A DNA stretch of 64,000 bases, from assembly GCA_030141605.1 (NCBI GenBank), contig JAQGDQ010000277.1:242803-306802 (forward strand), read 5' to 3'. The position numbers and the translations under genes are program-made. Each line of letters opens with the position of its first letter. Positions within the stretch are counted from its first letter, which is position 1. This document shows, piece after piece, positions 9,801 to 36,539 of the stretch. Origin of the DNA: Tubiluchus corallicola (lineage: Eukaryota; Priapulida; Priapulimorpha; Priapulimorphida; Tubiluchidae). Under the pieces are notes generated by a model. That model made no database searches. It had not been told where the DNA came from and worked only from the letters and a program-made list of their open reading frames with translations.

Positions 9801-12623
9801 GAAAAGGCTGCAAAGTTTTTGCGCATGCAATGTAAATCAAAACAAGTTCCCAGAAAATTATGAAGCCATGATGACATCTGTTCCAGGGTCTTTGCAATCC
9901 ATTTCTGCTACTTTTGATACAAAAACGGTTGTGGTTTTCAAACTGGCCGCCACACAAAAAGAAATTATGTCGATCAGTTCTAGTACCAGTTTTACCTAAA
10001 GATTTATTATAAAAACAAAAGCAACTCACTTTATTTTTAATTCGACCTTTTTGAATCTAAATACTGCTAGACTAATAACTAATAATAAGAAATAAGCAAA
10101 AAAGAAAGTGACCTCGACGTATAGTCCAGCAGAATCGTGAAAAATTGCTCATGTCGTCTAAACGTTATGAAATTTAGCACAATGCTAAAACCCGTCGTTA
10201 TTAATTTTGGATAAGAAAATCCTCCAACATGGGCGCCATTGTCAACATGGCCAATAAGATGGCTGGTTAGCATATAAAGGTCATATCTTAACGATTAGAA
10301 CAGATAAAATGATGATTTGGTGTCTAAATATAGGTTCTAAGGGTCAAGCAGCTCATAACTAATGCTTAAAAACGCTTATGTGCTCTAACAGCTAAAATGC
10401 TGCTTTAAAAAAACTAGCAACAGCCTTCCATCTTCTAGGCCATTTTGAATGAGTTTTTTCGGCCTCATATCCAAAATTAATCACTTTGATGGGTTTTAGC
10501 TTTGTGCAAAGTTTTTTGGCCGTTCTACAAGAGACTATTACTTTAGGATCCAGGTCAATTTCATGGCGGTTGCCAGATTGTTATGGCACCTTGTGTTTAC
10601 AATACATTAGTAAGAACGCATGTTCTAAGGCAGATAAGATAATAATTTTAGTGTCTAGATATAGGGCTTTAAAAGTGAAAGCTACAGATTAGTGTCCATT
10701 GAGGCCGCAACTTTCATGATGGCCAATAAGATTCCTATCGCTAGCATCGAATAAATACGACACTACAGTTGTCAGAGCAGATAAGATGATTTTTTGGTGC
10801 ATAAATGTAGTTTTTCAAGGTCAAAGAATCCATATCTGGTGTTAGGGCAGTGATTAATACTTGGACAAACAGTACCTGCCTGATATACTATTCCTCTGGT
10901 GTGCCCCAACTATGAGGCATATGTTGGAAGAATTGTCACCAAAACACCTTTCTAGTGAACAAGCCTTTACATGCTTTCCAAACTGACATCAATGTGCTAG
11001 CTTTGTGATACAGGAGTACAACAAAAACTGGTCCTACCCTAAACCCTTGACCTTTAAAGCCTACATATAGATACTAATATCATAGTCCTATTTACCTTTG
11101 GTCAGGTAATATAGCTAATATATTACCCACCCGGCTGCAAGTATTTTGGCAGCCATTTTGAAATCTAACTGCAGTAATGTCATAGGTGTTTCTGGGCATC
11201 AGAAATTGATTCCCTGCCAGTGAAAACCTAACATACATTTTGACACCGAAGTTGTCATCTTAACTGTGTCAAACGTTAGGATATGGCTTTCAAAACTAGC
11301 AATTACAGGCATGGATCTTGTCAACCAGTTTGAAAATGGCACCAATATTGGATTTGGATGATGTTCGGTTGGCCTCATATCCAAAATTAATCACCCTGAT
11401 TGGTTTTAACTTTGTGCAAAGTTTTGTAACCTAGCGAAAATAACAGATTTTTCACCATTCTACAAGACACTTACGTCGGGATCCCGTCGGCCATTTTGTT
11501 TTTTATTTATTGGGCTGTTTGAATCGCTTTGTATTTTTTGAGACTAGTAGCAGTTTTCTGTATTCAAGAAGATCCAGTTGTTCTTGTTTGTATAATGAAT
11601 CTTATAATGAAACTGTTAAGCAAATGCATGATCGGCATTATTTCGTTATTGCGCGGCAGGCATTTTGAATACGGTAGTTATTTTTGAAATGAAAATGACA
11701 GAAATGGGGTCCTCAGATCCAACTACCTGAGGATCGCATCTAGCCAATTAAACAAACAAACAAATTGATTTTGTAAATGCAATTCACAAACAGCATCGAC
11801 AACCTGTTTAAACGTTTAATTAAGTGTTTTCTGGTATTTTTAATGCAATTCTTAAAGTGATTATAGTTTTTATAAGTGATTTGATAGTATCTAGCTATAA
11901 GCACGATGAGGATAAATGCTGTGAGGCCATTCAGCTTCTCATATTTTTGTTACCTGTTATTTCCAAAATTATTCCTTCTGGTGGTGTTTCTGAAGACAAA
12001 ATTGGCATCCTCATGGTCTCTATCCCTGTTGTATGAAAATCAATTCTCTCTATCCGATCATTGTTGGTCAAATCAAGATCAGCAGATGTCAAAGCAGTGC
12101 ATTCGCTAAATGAGAGGCTAATGACATCTGTTAATCTCGAAAAAGCCAGTGGATGGACCGTGGTCAACCGGTTGTTAGACATAATCGACACTTCTGATAT
12201 GTTGCCCGCTAAGACGTTGGCTCCCAGTTCTTCGAGTTTGGACGAAGATATGGTCAATGTGCCAACACTTCTTCCTTGCAGAAACCCCCGTGGCAACTGG
12301 GAATCTTGGTAGTTGTAGACACTTAGCTGATGTGTGGAATCTGGTAGAGCATTTGTCAAGATGGCCAGATCAATGGCGAATACTTCTGCATCCTGTAATC
12401 TACCACAGATAACGATGCACTGTCCAAAGATGTTGTAGCTGCAATCTGGTAGAAAAGCACCGCACATTGAATCTATGTCATTATCGGATATCTCAATGCA
12501 GCGAATATAGCACAGTGTTGAGTGGTGGTAGTCGCAGTCCCTGGATAAGTGTGTACAGATAGGTTTCTGAGACTTGGAAACCATCATCAGAATCAGCACA
12601 ATCCACAAACTCCTTAAAAACAT
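1..12623 (-). CDS. Secreted multi-module leucine-rich-repeat protein (partial, runs off the left edge)
   Basis: Five exons join with all introns in phase 1: 12623-11954, 9312-7987, 7134-6214, 3969-3064 and 818-<1. They give about 1,547 codons with no stop. The protein starts with a signal peptide (MFLRSLWIVLILMMVSKSQ). It then repeats one module: a Cys-rich N-cap (C-x-H-L ... YCG-x-FL ... C-x-Y ... C-x-I-x-C), about four degenerate LRRs (PDS-x-x-x-L-x-x-x-NY, LP-x-x-FL-x-G-x-x-V-x-x-L-x-I, AFS-x-L) and an LRRCT cap (DNPFICDCDLAW ... IDC). Modules are separated by Thr/Ser-rich, probably O-glycosylated linkers. Four complete modules and part of a fifth are visible. It is presumably extracellular. 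The module loosely recalls LRR proteins annotated in invertebrates as oplophorus-luciferin monooxygenase non-catalytic subunit-like; that is recollection and does not establish function. An alternative is several separate genes, but only the first unit has a signal peptide, and the LRRCT caps are complete only after splicing across units. Confidence 0.8.
819..1040 (-). repeat. Tandem array of copied splice-acceptor/exon-start units (about 73 bp) upstream of exon 5
   Basis: The first roughly 50 bases of exon 5 with its polypyrimidine-AG acceptor recur about three more times in the intron just 5' of the exon. The shared motif agtttctaaact starts near 768 (real exon), 841, 913 and 987. The copy near 913-985 is almost identical to the real acceptor and exon start. 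Reading on from the copies meets in-frame stops, so using them would truncate the protein. Confidence 0.85.
1628..2825. mobile_element. Possible DNA-transposon derivative with GC-rich CCCGAACC arrays at both ends (copy 1)
   Basis: In very AT-rich intron DNA, 1635-1790 and 2660-2820 are packed with variants of CCCGAACC/CCCGATCC. The outermost bases face each other: tttgggtcgggttcg at the left and cgacccgaaccccaaa at the right. Subterminal arrays inside inverted ends are typical of some hAT-like elements. No transposase or clear target-site duplication was found. A simple minisatellite is the alternative. Confidence 0.4.
3064..3969 (-). CDS. LRR gene exon 4: chimeric module exon
   Basis: The acceptor TTTTTACAG is at 3970 and the exon opens DNPFICDCDLAWTKF. 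Its 5' half (LRRCT and the SASQTSQSRR linker) matches exon 5 almost perfectly. Its 3' half (N-cap and LRRs, such as GGEIAPRYCG) matches exon 3. The switch is near 3695-3715. Frame and phase (1-1) are intact, so it reads as a working hybrid made by unequal crossing-over. Confidence 0.82.
3970..4190 (-). repeat. Second copy of the splice-acceptor array, upstream of exon 4
   Basis: This is the same array of about 73-bp units as upstream of exon 5, carried along by the 3.15-kb duplication. It has a few differences, including a one-base deletion in the first decoy unit (ggagtactg against ggagtatctg). Confidence 0.85.
4778..5976. mobile_element. Possible DNA-transposon derivative with CCCGAACC arrays (copy 2)
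   Basis: This is the duplicated copy of the element at 1628-2825, inside the intron between exons 3 and 4. It was carried by the 3.15-kb duplication and did not insert independently. Confidence 0.4.
6214..7134 (-). CDS. LRR gene exon 3: LRRCT of module 2, short linker, module 3 LRRs
   Basis: The acceptor ATTTAG is at 7135 and the first residues are DNPLICECDMEW. The linker contains TEPITTFTGQTSEPTRR and SVTTSGKPACEHL. The 3' half (about 6214-6850) is almost identical to exon 4, whereas the 5' half (about 6860-7134) is clearly diverged from it. Donor GTAGGT, phase 1. Confidence 0.82.
7135..7986. other. LRR gene intron 2, no further feature seen
   Basis: About 850 bases of AT-rich intron between exons 2 and 3. 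It lacks the acceptor array and the CCCGAACC element found in the two duplicated introns. Confidence 0.7.
7987..9312 (-). CDS. LRR gene exon 2: LRRCT of module 1, long Thr/Ser linker, N-cap and LRRs of module 2
   Basis: The acceptor TTTTCCAG is at 9313 and the codon is completed as G|AC, giving DSPLVCNCSLSW, an LRRCT start. After the LRRCT cysteine (EEFGC) comes a linker of nearly 200 residues with many STT/TTES/PESTTV motifs, far longer than the roughly 50-residue linkers of later exons. Then come CEHLTNQCELQ and the LRR block. The exon ends in phase 1 at a GTAGGC donor. At 1,326 bases it is the largest exon of the gene seen here. Confidence 0.82.
9313..11953. other. LRR gene intron 1 with degenerate internal repeats
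   Basis: The intron contains diverged repeated blocks. A motif like cagataagatgattttttg followed by a short run and aaggtcaa recurs near 10300, 10635 and 10777. A block beginning ggcctcatatccaaaattaa recurs near 10461 and 11371. These look like remnants of a dispersed repeat family. No coding capacity was recognised. Confidence 0.5.
11954..12623 (-). CDS. LRR gene exon 1: signal peptide, Cys-rich N-cap and LRRs of module 1
   Basis: The ATG at 12623 is preferred over the in-frame ATG at 12662, because a TATA-like element at about 12679-12682 would place transcription start near 12650. The signal peptide is followed by ICTHLSRDCDYHHSTLC and the LRR block. The exon ends ...EIT-G| at a GTAACA donor in phase 1. 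It is the most diverged of the five N-caps, as expected for the founding module. It carries no Thr-rich linker. Confidence 0.82.
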
Positions 12624-12678
12624 TTTTGTTCGGGTACAAGGGCTAAAATTTTGTGAAAACACGGCAGTGTTTGCCCTC

Positions 12679-12682
12679 TATA
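12679..12682 (-). promoter_or_regulatory. TATA-like element of the LRR gene
   Basis: On the minus strand the sequence GAATATAGAGGGC lies 56-60 bases upstream of the ATG at 12623. A TCACA initiator-like motif lies about 25 bases downstream of it, near 12655. Position and context fit a core promoter, but a short TATA match in AT-rich DNA is weak evidence. Confidence 0.35.
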
Positions 12683-12683
12683 T

Positions 12684-14480
12684 TCTCCCCTTTGTCTACC
12701 TAGTCTGTTGAAGTGACACGCATTTTGATCCAAACTAGTCTGAGACAATAAATTTTTGGGATCTCTCATTCAGGTCACTGAACGTATTAATTTGGGATAA
12801 ACTACCTAAACAAGTTCATACGGGGGTTTTCTTTTATGATACTGTTGTAAATCACATCTTTTTTTGACAAGGAACATATTTGCAAGGAGCATATTAAGTT
12901 TAGTTTTGTTTGATAACCTTTGTACGGTTCCATTTTTACCCTAAGGCTACACCTGAATTGAATCAGTAGGCTGGAGCATTTTATAGGCAAAGATCTGATA
13001 TAAACGCTTGACGATTCTGAACGATTTCTGAAGAATCAACTCACCGTATGAAAGGTCAAAAGTGCTGTTATGAGGGCAATAAGCAGCCAACCTCGATTTT
13101 AGAAGTAAATCGCAGTGTCGTCCTCAGGCACAATTGCAGCCAGTTCTTTTAGGCAGATACGTAGTTTTTAACTTCTTAATAATTACAACATAGGAAACAG
13201 GTATGTGTAGGCTGCACCGTGAAATTAACCTGTCGATCTTAAAACTATGAAGTGCGTATTCTACTGTTTCTGCTTGAACAGTTTTATTTTTGTTTGCTAT
13301 TCTTCTCTCTTGCTCTTCAGGTTTCTTGCATGCCCTTATATATTTTTGGCTGACGTAAACGACTTCACGTAAAAAAACAAAAACTATAAGGCGGTTGAAA
13401 ATAAAATTTATGTGATTAACAGGTAACGACCCGGATGGGCATCGGTGACTTGACTTTTTACCGCAGGTTATTTAAACTAGTATGAGTTTGAGGGGTCGGT
13501 GATCTAGTGAATTGTAAAGGTAGGGATAATTCGTAGTAATAAAGAACTGAGAACATATTAAGCTAGGGGGAATGTAAAAGAAAGTCCGATTTTATAACCT
13601 TTTGCAAATTGCAGTTAGGCCACAGTTATTTCATGTGGAGGTCAGCCGGACGATACCTGTACAGTAGCAGTATAGATATTCGATTCGAGGTGAGTTGATC
13701 GGGTGGGGCACTGGGAAAAATTGAATGCCTATCGGTGGTTAAACGAAGATAAACTAAGATTAAATTAAGTCACAATTAAAATGTATTTATTTTATATGAA
13801 TTTATGCAAATCCGTACTATTCGTCAAAAATCAATTAGATCAAGTCACGTTATTTTTATGGGTGAAACAATTTAGCGAAGTCAGTAATCTAATCTTGATG
13901 CTTAAACCTGTTAATAGTAATACGGAACCCGTAATAAAGGAAGTAGAAGAGGGATGTGGTAACTACGCAATATTTGTAGGGCGTTACCTAGATGACACAG
14001 AGATAAATTCTTTCCAGGAAGAGACGAACTAATAAATAGAAAATCCACAAAAAAGAAAAAAAGAAGAAAACGTTTCAGTCTACCACTGTAGCCAATCTTA
14101 AGGTGAAAAAGAAAGGCACAAAATATTACGTAAATCACAGAGTCTATTAACATGAATCCCCCCAAAAAATTAATTTAGTGACGATGGAATAAACCCAAAA
14201 TTGTTGAATTCTGAAACAAAACTTGGCCGAAAAAAACGAGATGTGAACCAGGCTTCTGTGAACACGACACGTCTTAATTCAATCCTTATAGCTAGGCAAC
14301 ATTTGTGGCTTTATTCTGTCTTTAGTGATGATCTTCAAACATTTTTGTAGATTTTTACTTGCCTCCCAGAGAGAATCATCAGCGTGTGTTTTTGTTCCTT
14401 TGTTCCGGGGATCAGCCATTTATTTTGTAACATTGTGTATTTGATTGCTAAACCAAAACCGTTGCCATATAAAATCGATC
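12684..14480. other. Intergenic region upstream of the LRR gene
   Basis: AT-rich sequence with only short, featureless open frames. No domain, RNA gene or repeat that I can support. Confidence 0.5.
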
Positions 14481-14483
14481 AGA

Positions 14484-14560
14484 CGGTATAGTCTAACGGT
14501 AAGCGCGCCAGCTTTTCGTCTGAGAGGTCCTTAGTTCAATATTGCGGCCGGGTCATAATA
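14484..14560 (+). mobile_element. tRNA-derived SINE head (degenerate)
   Basis: An A-box-like stretch (tagtctaacggtaagcg) is followed about 35 bases later by a B-box-like stretch (tagttcaatattgcgg). The acceptor and anticodon stems do not pair well, so this is a SINE head and not a working tRNA gene. Confidence 0.4.
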
Positions 14561-14769
14561 GATTTTAAAAATTGTACTAGTAGTTGCACTTTCTGATGCG
14601 TGGTATTCAGGGCAAAAATGGGGTTATATTAATCTCTGTTATGTAGTTGTAGTTTGCTATTTACAGTTGGCGAAAAAGCCTTGTGGCAGGCTTGTGTTGT
14701 CTGCTGAATTTAAACCAACTTTTAATAAAGGTTATTTTTATTATTTATAACCGTGGTCACCGACTGTAT

Positions 14770-15124
14770 ATCATCATTATCATCTCTGGAGACACATGTC
14801 CTCTGACATGACCCTTACAATCACTTTAGACCGCGCCTCCCTGCCACCCTCAACTTTCCATGTCTCCGTATTTTTCATATGTAATGGCGTTGATAAGACC
14901 TTTTATGATGAAATGATGTAAGTCAGCAGCTGTCCTCCTTTCCTTTCTGCAGTGCTTCTTTGAAAGCTAATTTTAATGGGCTGTCATCTGGCAGTCGTAT
15001 AACATGTCATATCCATCTTAATCTTCTTCTTTTGATTTTAACTGTTCATTCCTCTGTCTTGAATTTACTATACAGATCCTGATTTGATATTTTCTTTGAC
15101 TATTTTATTCCTAGAATGTACACT
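14770..15124 (-). mobile_element. Non-LTR retrotransposon 3' fragment (degenerate)
   Basis: The minus-strand translation gives ILGIK, then ISNQDLYSKFK, RRRLRWI and VIRLPDDSPLKLAFKEALQ with stops and frame changes. This order matches the C-terminal tail after the reverse transcriptase in many animal LINEs (R-I-L-x-I ... ISN-x-x-L ... RRRLRWIGHVLR-x-PDD). It is a dead fragment. Confidence 0.55.
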
Positions 15125-15779
15125 TTACACTGGCATACAGAGCAGGGAGCTACATGTTCCACGTACATCTTACACGTTCGCTGCAAAACGATCTGAATTG
15201 TCTGAATAACCGTCTCGTTAGTCGGTTAATGGGCAACAAATTTACTGGCACTAATAACGCTAGCCAAAGCCGAATTTGCGGTAAATTGGTGCTAAACCTG
15301 TTGACGTTTAGGAGAGGATTTTATATAATTTCACGCGATGTGTTTGCCGCTTCTGACCAGAGTGGTAATCGGGTGACTGCTTCATCAGCTGCTGAGCAAA
15401 ATTGCTTGGAAGGGTGGCAAGGATGGACGGAAGGAAAAATAGCTAAATAGCTCATCGTGTAAGTTCAGCAGCAGCTTTTTAAATGCACCGAATGAAAGCT
15501 TTAGCTGTGTTAAGTCAAGTCAATAACTTGTGAATATTGCTGATAACGAAGCGGCACAGAAGGTAATGGTGCCTCCACCTTCTCTGTGGCCAGTAAATAG
15601 TACGTTCAACCGTGACAAATGGCGAAAGTTTAAAGAAGCCATTTCTGACAAGATTGAGCAATTACAAACATTTTCACATCGCTCATTCTACGGAAGTCCT
15701 AATACGAAAGTAATTTTTCCCTCCTGTATTTCCTGATCAAAGTGAGACGCAAAAACCTAGTTTTTCTATTGCTGTTTAG

Positions 15780-15780
<1 letters not shown>

Positions 15781-15817
<37 letters not shown>
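15781..15817. repeat. (ATT)n microsatellite
   Basis: A run of about 12 ATT units in intergenic DNA. Confidence 0.95.
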
Positions 15818-15819
<2 letters not shown>

Positions 15820-15969
15820 CCATACAAAATACCTATTTACTTATTGAAAAGAAGAAGACACGCATGGCAGATCGTGTCATTTCTGTTAAACCAATTTTTA
15901 ACTTAAAATGAAAATAAATGCCATCACTCACTTAAGTAAAGACATTACTATTTATTCCATCACCATCAT

Positions 15970-16265
15970 CTGCGACGTTTCAACTATAACATGGTCATGT
16001 ACCTAACAAAATATAATGCATAAAAATAAACATTGAGGTTCAAAAATCCACATTGTGAAAAGCAAACTAAACAATTACCAAATTGTAAACTTATAACATC
16101 GAGTAGTACATTGCCAATCAGCAGAACATAACATTGTGCTGGAGTAACTTCATTTTTTCTGTCACAATATGCATTTATCTAATTCATTATCAATTTTTAT
16201 ACATTATGTTTTTGTTAGGTAGATTGTTGCGTGATCGTGACCACGTTATGGTTGTGAAATGTTGG
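15970..16265. mobile_element. MITE-like inverted-repeat element
   Basis: The left arm (about 15977-16028, containing acctaacaaaatataatgca) is the imperfect reverse complement of the right arm (about 16190-16262, containing gcataaaaat-type and gttaggtaga blocks). The arms are 50-70 bases and flank about 160 bases of unrelated DNA. No target-site duplication was established. Confidence 0.5.
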
Positions 16266-17058
16266 ACAGTCATTTTCATTTTAAGAATTCGTTTTCCGTA
16301 TTACCTATAAGCTTTTCACTTTGCAAAAAACCACGCAAAGAGATTATGAAAAAGAATTTAACACAATTGCCTTTTGATAGAGTTACGTAAAAATGAATGT
16401 CATCATTGCCGTAGGGAATTCGTAAAAATCATGTTTTTTCTGATCATGAATCAACTTAGTGGTGCAAACACTGAGCTTTTACTTGCCGATGCAAACAGGC
16501 GTTATGGACTATTTACTATTACCATACTTCTTATCGAGCAAATTGCAAATTAGTCGTCATATAATTTCGATATCATATGTAATTTAGACAAATTATGTTT
16601 GCGTTAAAGAGTTATTTTATCTAGCCGCGGGGCAGGAAAGAAACGGAGTGACATGAAATACAATTTAACCCTAAAAGCGAGGACGTTATACAAGTTTTCA
16701 CCTCTGTATTATAACAATAAATAAAGCTCCTAGCTTACCAAATACCTGATATGATTTGAATAAAAACACCAGTACGGCAAATCCGAATAGATGGCCAGTA
16801 TAACATAACGACTTTTAATTTTTAATTCCAGTGTTTGATTCACCGCGGCTGGTAAAGAGTTAGAAGAGAATTTAATATAAGTGAATCTATGCAAATTGAG
16901 TTATGGTGACGATGATAACAATTTTGTACACGATTTGCACACTCAAATCTGCCCTGGGGGAAAATCAGACTGATCAGGTGCATTTGCAGAGGAGTGATAA
17001 AACAGAAAAAAGGAAAAAACAATGAAAAAGTGCTTATACAATGAAAATATACATGCGC

Positions 17059-17260
17059 ATTAGTAGCTCAAGTGGTAGAGCATGTACCACAGAAGGACAA
17101 GGTTCGGCTCAAATCCTGATTGGGCCATAATTTCTCTGTTCTTCCCTTTCCACTTAATCATTAGTCATTAGGCAGCTAGGATGGCCTTGTAATGTGTGCG
17201 TGTGTGTATGCGTGTGCACATGCTCGTGTTAACATGCGTGAAATTGCTAGAGAGAGAAAG
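17059..17260 (+). mobile_element. tRNA-derived SINE
   Basis: The A-box tagctcaagtggtagagca and B-box ggctcaaatcc are correctly spaced, and a non-tRNA body (attaggcagctaggatggcc) and a GT-rich tail follow. The head is closer to a tRNA than the other SINE heads here, but it is still not a foldable intact tRNA. Confidence 0.6.
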
Positions 17261-17994
17261 AATGGACAGAGAGGAGGGAAGAAAATGCAGGAGGAAGTGT
17301 TGAAAGAGAAAAAGTTACCTGTAGAAAAATATAAAGCTATTAAAATCGCCAGTATATCGAATTAATATTTATTAGATACATTTTCACAAAAAAATATTAT
17401 AAATACAATTATAGGCCATATTCACTAGTAATGCAAATAAATATAATATAATTAAATACAATACAAGGAATTTCCAAAATTAATTAGAGCAAACATTTGT
17501 CCAGGACACCTGAGCCCGAACATAAGTTGTTGTTAAAAATATAGCAAAAGTGTACACAACATATTACCATAAATAAATAGACTGACAGCAGGCAATTATG
17601 GATTTAGAATTTAAAATACCGCTCATATGGACGACACTCATTTGTAATTCTTTTGATGAGTTTGAGAATAAAAATAAATAGAATAAATTAATATAACTCT
17701 GGCTGGACGTATTTATAAGATAGAAATATTACATGAAATATATCCAGTATCATGCAAGATGTGAAAAATTAATGACTGGGTCTGGATTTTTACGGTAGTG
17801 CACATTGAAAACTAGAAGTACACACTATATTGTGATGATGGTAGTTGCAGTCAAGGTTGTGATCAAGGTTAAATTTGATCATCTATAAAAAGAGTTTAAT
17901 AATTACTTTAGCAGCAGTAATCCAACATTGGGGCATGTTAAACGGGCTGGTGCATTATTAGACTTGTCATAAAGTCATGATCATGAGGAGCTGT

Positions 17995-18060
17995 ATAGTT
18001 TACAGGTCACGGAATGGTGTAATCCAAAAGTTCCAGGTTCAAATCCAAGCTCAGTATCAC
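17995..18060 (+). mobile_element. tRNA-derived SINE head (degenerate)
   Basis: There is a good B-box (aggttcaaatccaagc) preceded by a weak A-box-like stretch around 18010. An AT-rich body follows. Confidence 0.4.
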
Positions 18061-18064
18061 CTTT

Positions 18065-19190
18065 GCACATTTACTTCTATTTTAATTTCATTTTAATTTT
18101 TAATTTAAATCAAGATTAATTTAAATTTTTTTATAAGTGTAAGTTTATTCCACACTTGCTCAGTATGGAATTGATCAGAAAGTGAGAGGCTATATTTCCT
18201 CTAAGGAGAGTATTTAGCAAGGAATAAATCAAATGTTGTGAAAAAAAAAACAGCTTAAAATATATAATTAATTTCATCAATTATGAAAACAAAGAAATTA
18301 TTTCTCCAGAATAATACAACTTTTACAAAACTCTGTTAGGAAATTAAATAAACTTAAGCACAAAAACTGCAATAACAATTTTATAGAATTAATTTTTATA
18401 AAAAGCTCGTAAATAATATTAACATCCACAAAAACGTCCAATCAAATTCTGACAGTAGAAATGGAAAATCAGCAGTAAACCAGGACTGCAAAGAACTGTA
18501 CATGTAATTTTACACAACACAAAATTAACTTAATAATAACGTAATTACTGAACGTAAGATGATTAAAAAAATCAAGCATCTTAATAAGCAGTTTATGACA
18601 TAACATGAGAGCTCTCAGTAAAGTGGTATTGTTGTCCGAATGAAATCGACATACTGCAGATGACCGCAGAAAATTGATTTCCTACATTGACACAGATTGT
18701 AAGTTTTCACTTAAAATTACATAGACTGACCCAAAAATTAGTAAGCTCCTATAGTATGACATATAGCAGTATGCCAAGTACCGGCTTAATAGATTACGCC
18801 ACGTTCGAGAAAGACACATATAGCTACCCAATTCGCTCAGGCAACTATAACAAAGAAAATATTGGAAAACTGAAAGTCAAATTAGTGAAGAGTTGTGATG
18901 GAGTGGTAACTGCTGGGATGTGATAAAAAACATTGGCTGCTATCTTACTAGGACATGCAGCATTTAGAATATAGCAGTTAGCTTAAATCCTATTTCGGAT
19001 CTCAACCTTTTTAATACCTCTTTTGCTTTTTTCAAGCCCCCAAAAACATTAACATTTGTTAATAGCTAGTACTGACAGGTATTACTCATACAAGGTGTTA
19101 CTTATCAAATGTTATTCAGATTCGACAATCCAGTCACCATATGTTATAATTTAACATGAATTAAAATACTGGCCGGTATTAGGAATCAAT
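18065..19190. other. Region downstream of the USP20/33-like gene
   Basis: AT-rich sequence that would hold the 3' UTR and polyadenylation site of the minus-strand gene ending at 19193. TTTATT motifs (AATAAA on the minus strand) occur, for example near 18145, but the true site cannot be chosen. Confidence 0.4.
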
Positions 19191-19192
19191 AC

Positions 19193-35630
<16,438 letters not shown>

Positions 35631-36539
35631 CTGTGCAACTTTGAAGTAACAACAAACTTTACTGAGATGTGACAAATTTCCCAAATCAAAGCAGTCAGGC
35701 TTTTTTCAGAAATAATAATCACTAAGCATCCAGTTATTTTCACATTTCTTCTCACAGTTTGTTGTTTGGTAGCCTAACTTTCCTGTAACTGTTCCAAGTT
35801 CAGTAGCACTTCTTACTGTTTTCTTTACAATGCATACATGTGATACTGTTGAATTCTATGAAGGAACCTTGCCGAGTGTTAACTTTCACAGTTCGAGTAT
35901 ATTATAAAATAATTTAAAGTAGTGTCATCAAGTTATGTTGTACTCTAAACAAAAAAGTCGATTGCCGAGACACGGTGACAAAATTTGTCTGACAACCATC
36001 GTTCTTTACGCAGAAAAATCAATTCTGTGAAACAGAACAGTGCTACAGTAGTTCTAACAACAGATGCCTAAAACAAAACAAAAAAAATCATCATTACTGA
36101 TTACAGAAAAAACATTTTTAACTAGAAAAAAAATTAGTCAGTATTATACTAAATAGTTTTCTGTTTAATTATTTTAAAACTTTTTTTAAGACTAGAAATA
36201 TTTTAATATTTATTATAAGACTTTTTTAAAACTTAGTGGCTGCTGACTTCCATAGAGGATCCGTGTTCAGAAGAAATTTTGCTCCAACAACAAATGATCA
36301 CATGTTCTCCTGTAATATCGGTGAGCTCCGACAATGAGTGACTGAGTCCCTGAGGACAACACAAGCACTGCCGCCACAGATGGTTCTCATAGTAGGCTAC
36401 CATCGGGAAGATATTGCTGCACATTGGAATTTTTAAACATTCTATGAAAATTTAAATAAACTTACATCATTTATCCAAATGAATTGCGACAAACTGTGTA
36501 CTTTTACAGTTTCCAAACATTCCAACACCAAAGATAATA

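Noticed and set aside
14484-14560. Working tRNA gene
   Set aside because: The Pol III boxes are present, but the acceptor and anticodon stems do not pair. Treated as a SINE head.
15154-15450. 98-aa plus-strand frame as a gene
   Set aside because: No recognisable domain, signal or splice context. It lies in repeat-bearing intergenic DNA.
36233-36424. 63-aa Cys-containing minus-strand frame as an upstream USP coding exon
   Set aside because: It does not resemble USP20/33 N-termini and no splice chain joins it. It could be a 5' UTR exon, but this is unsupported.
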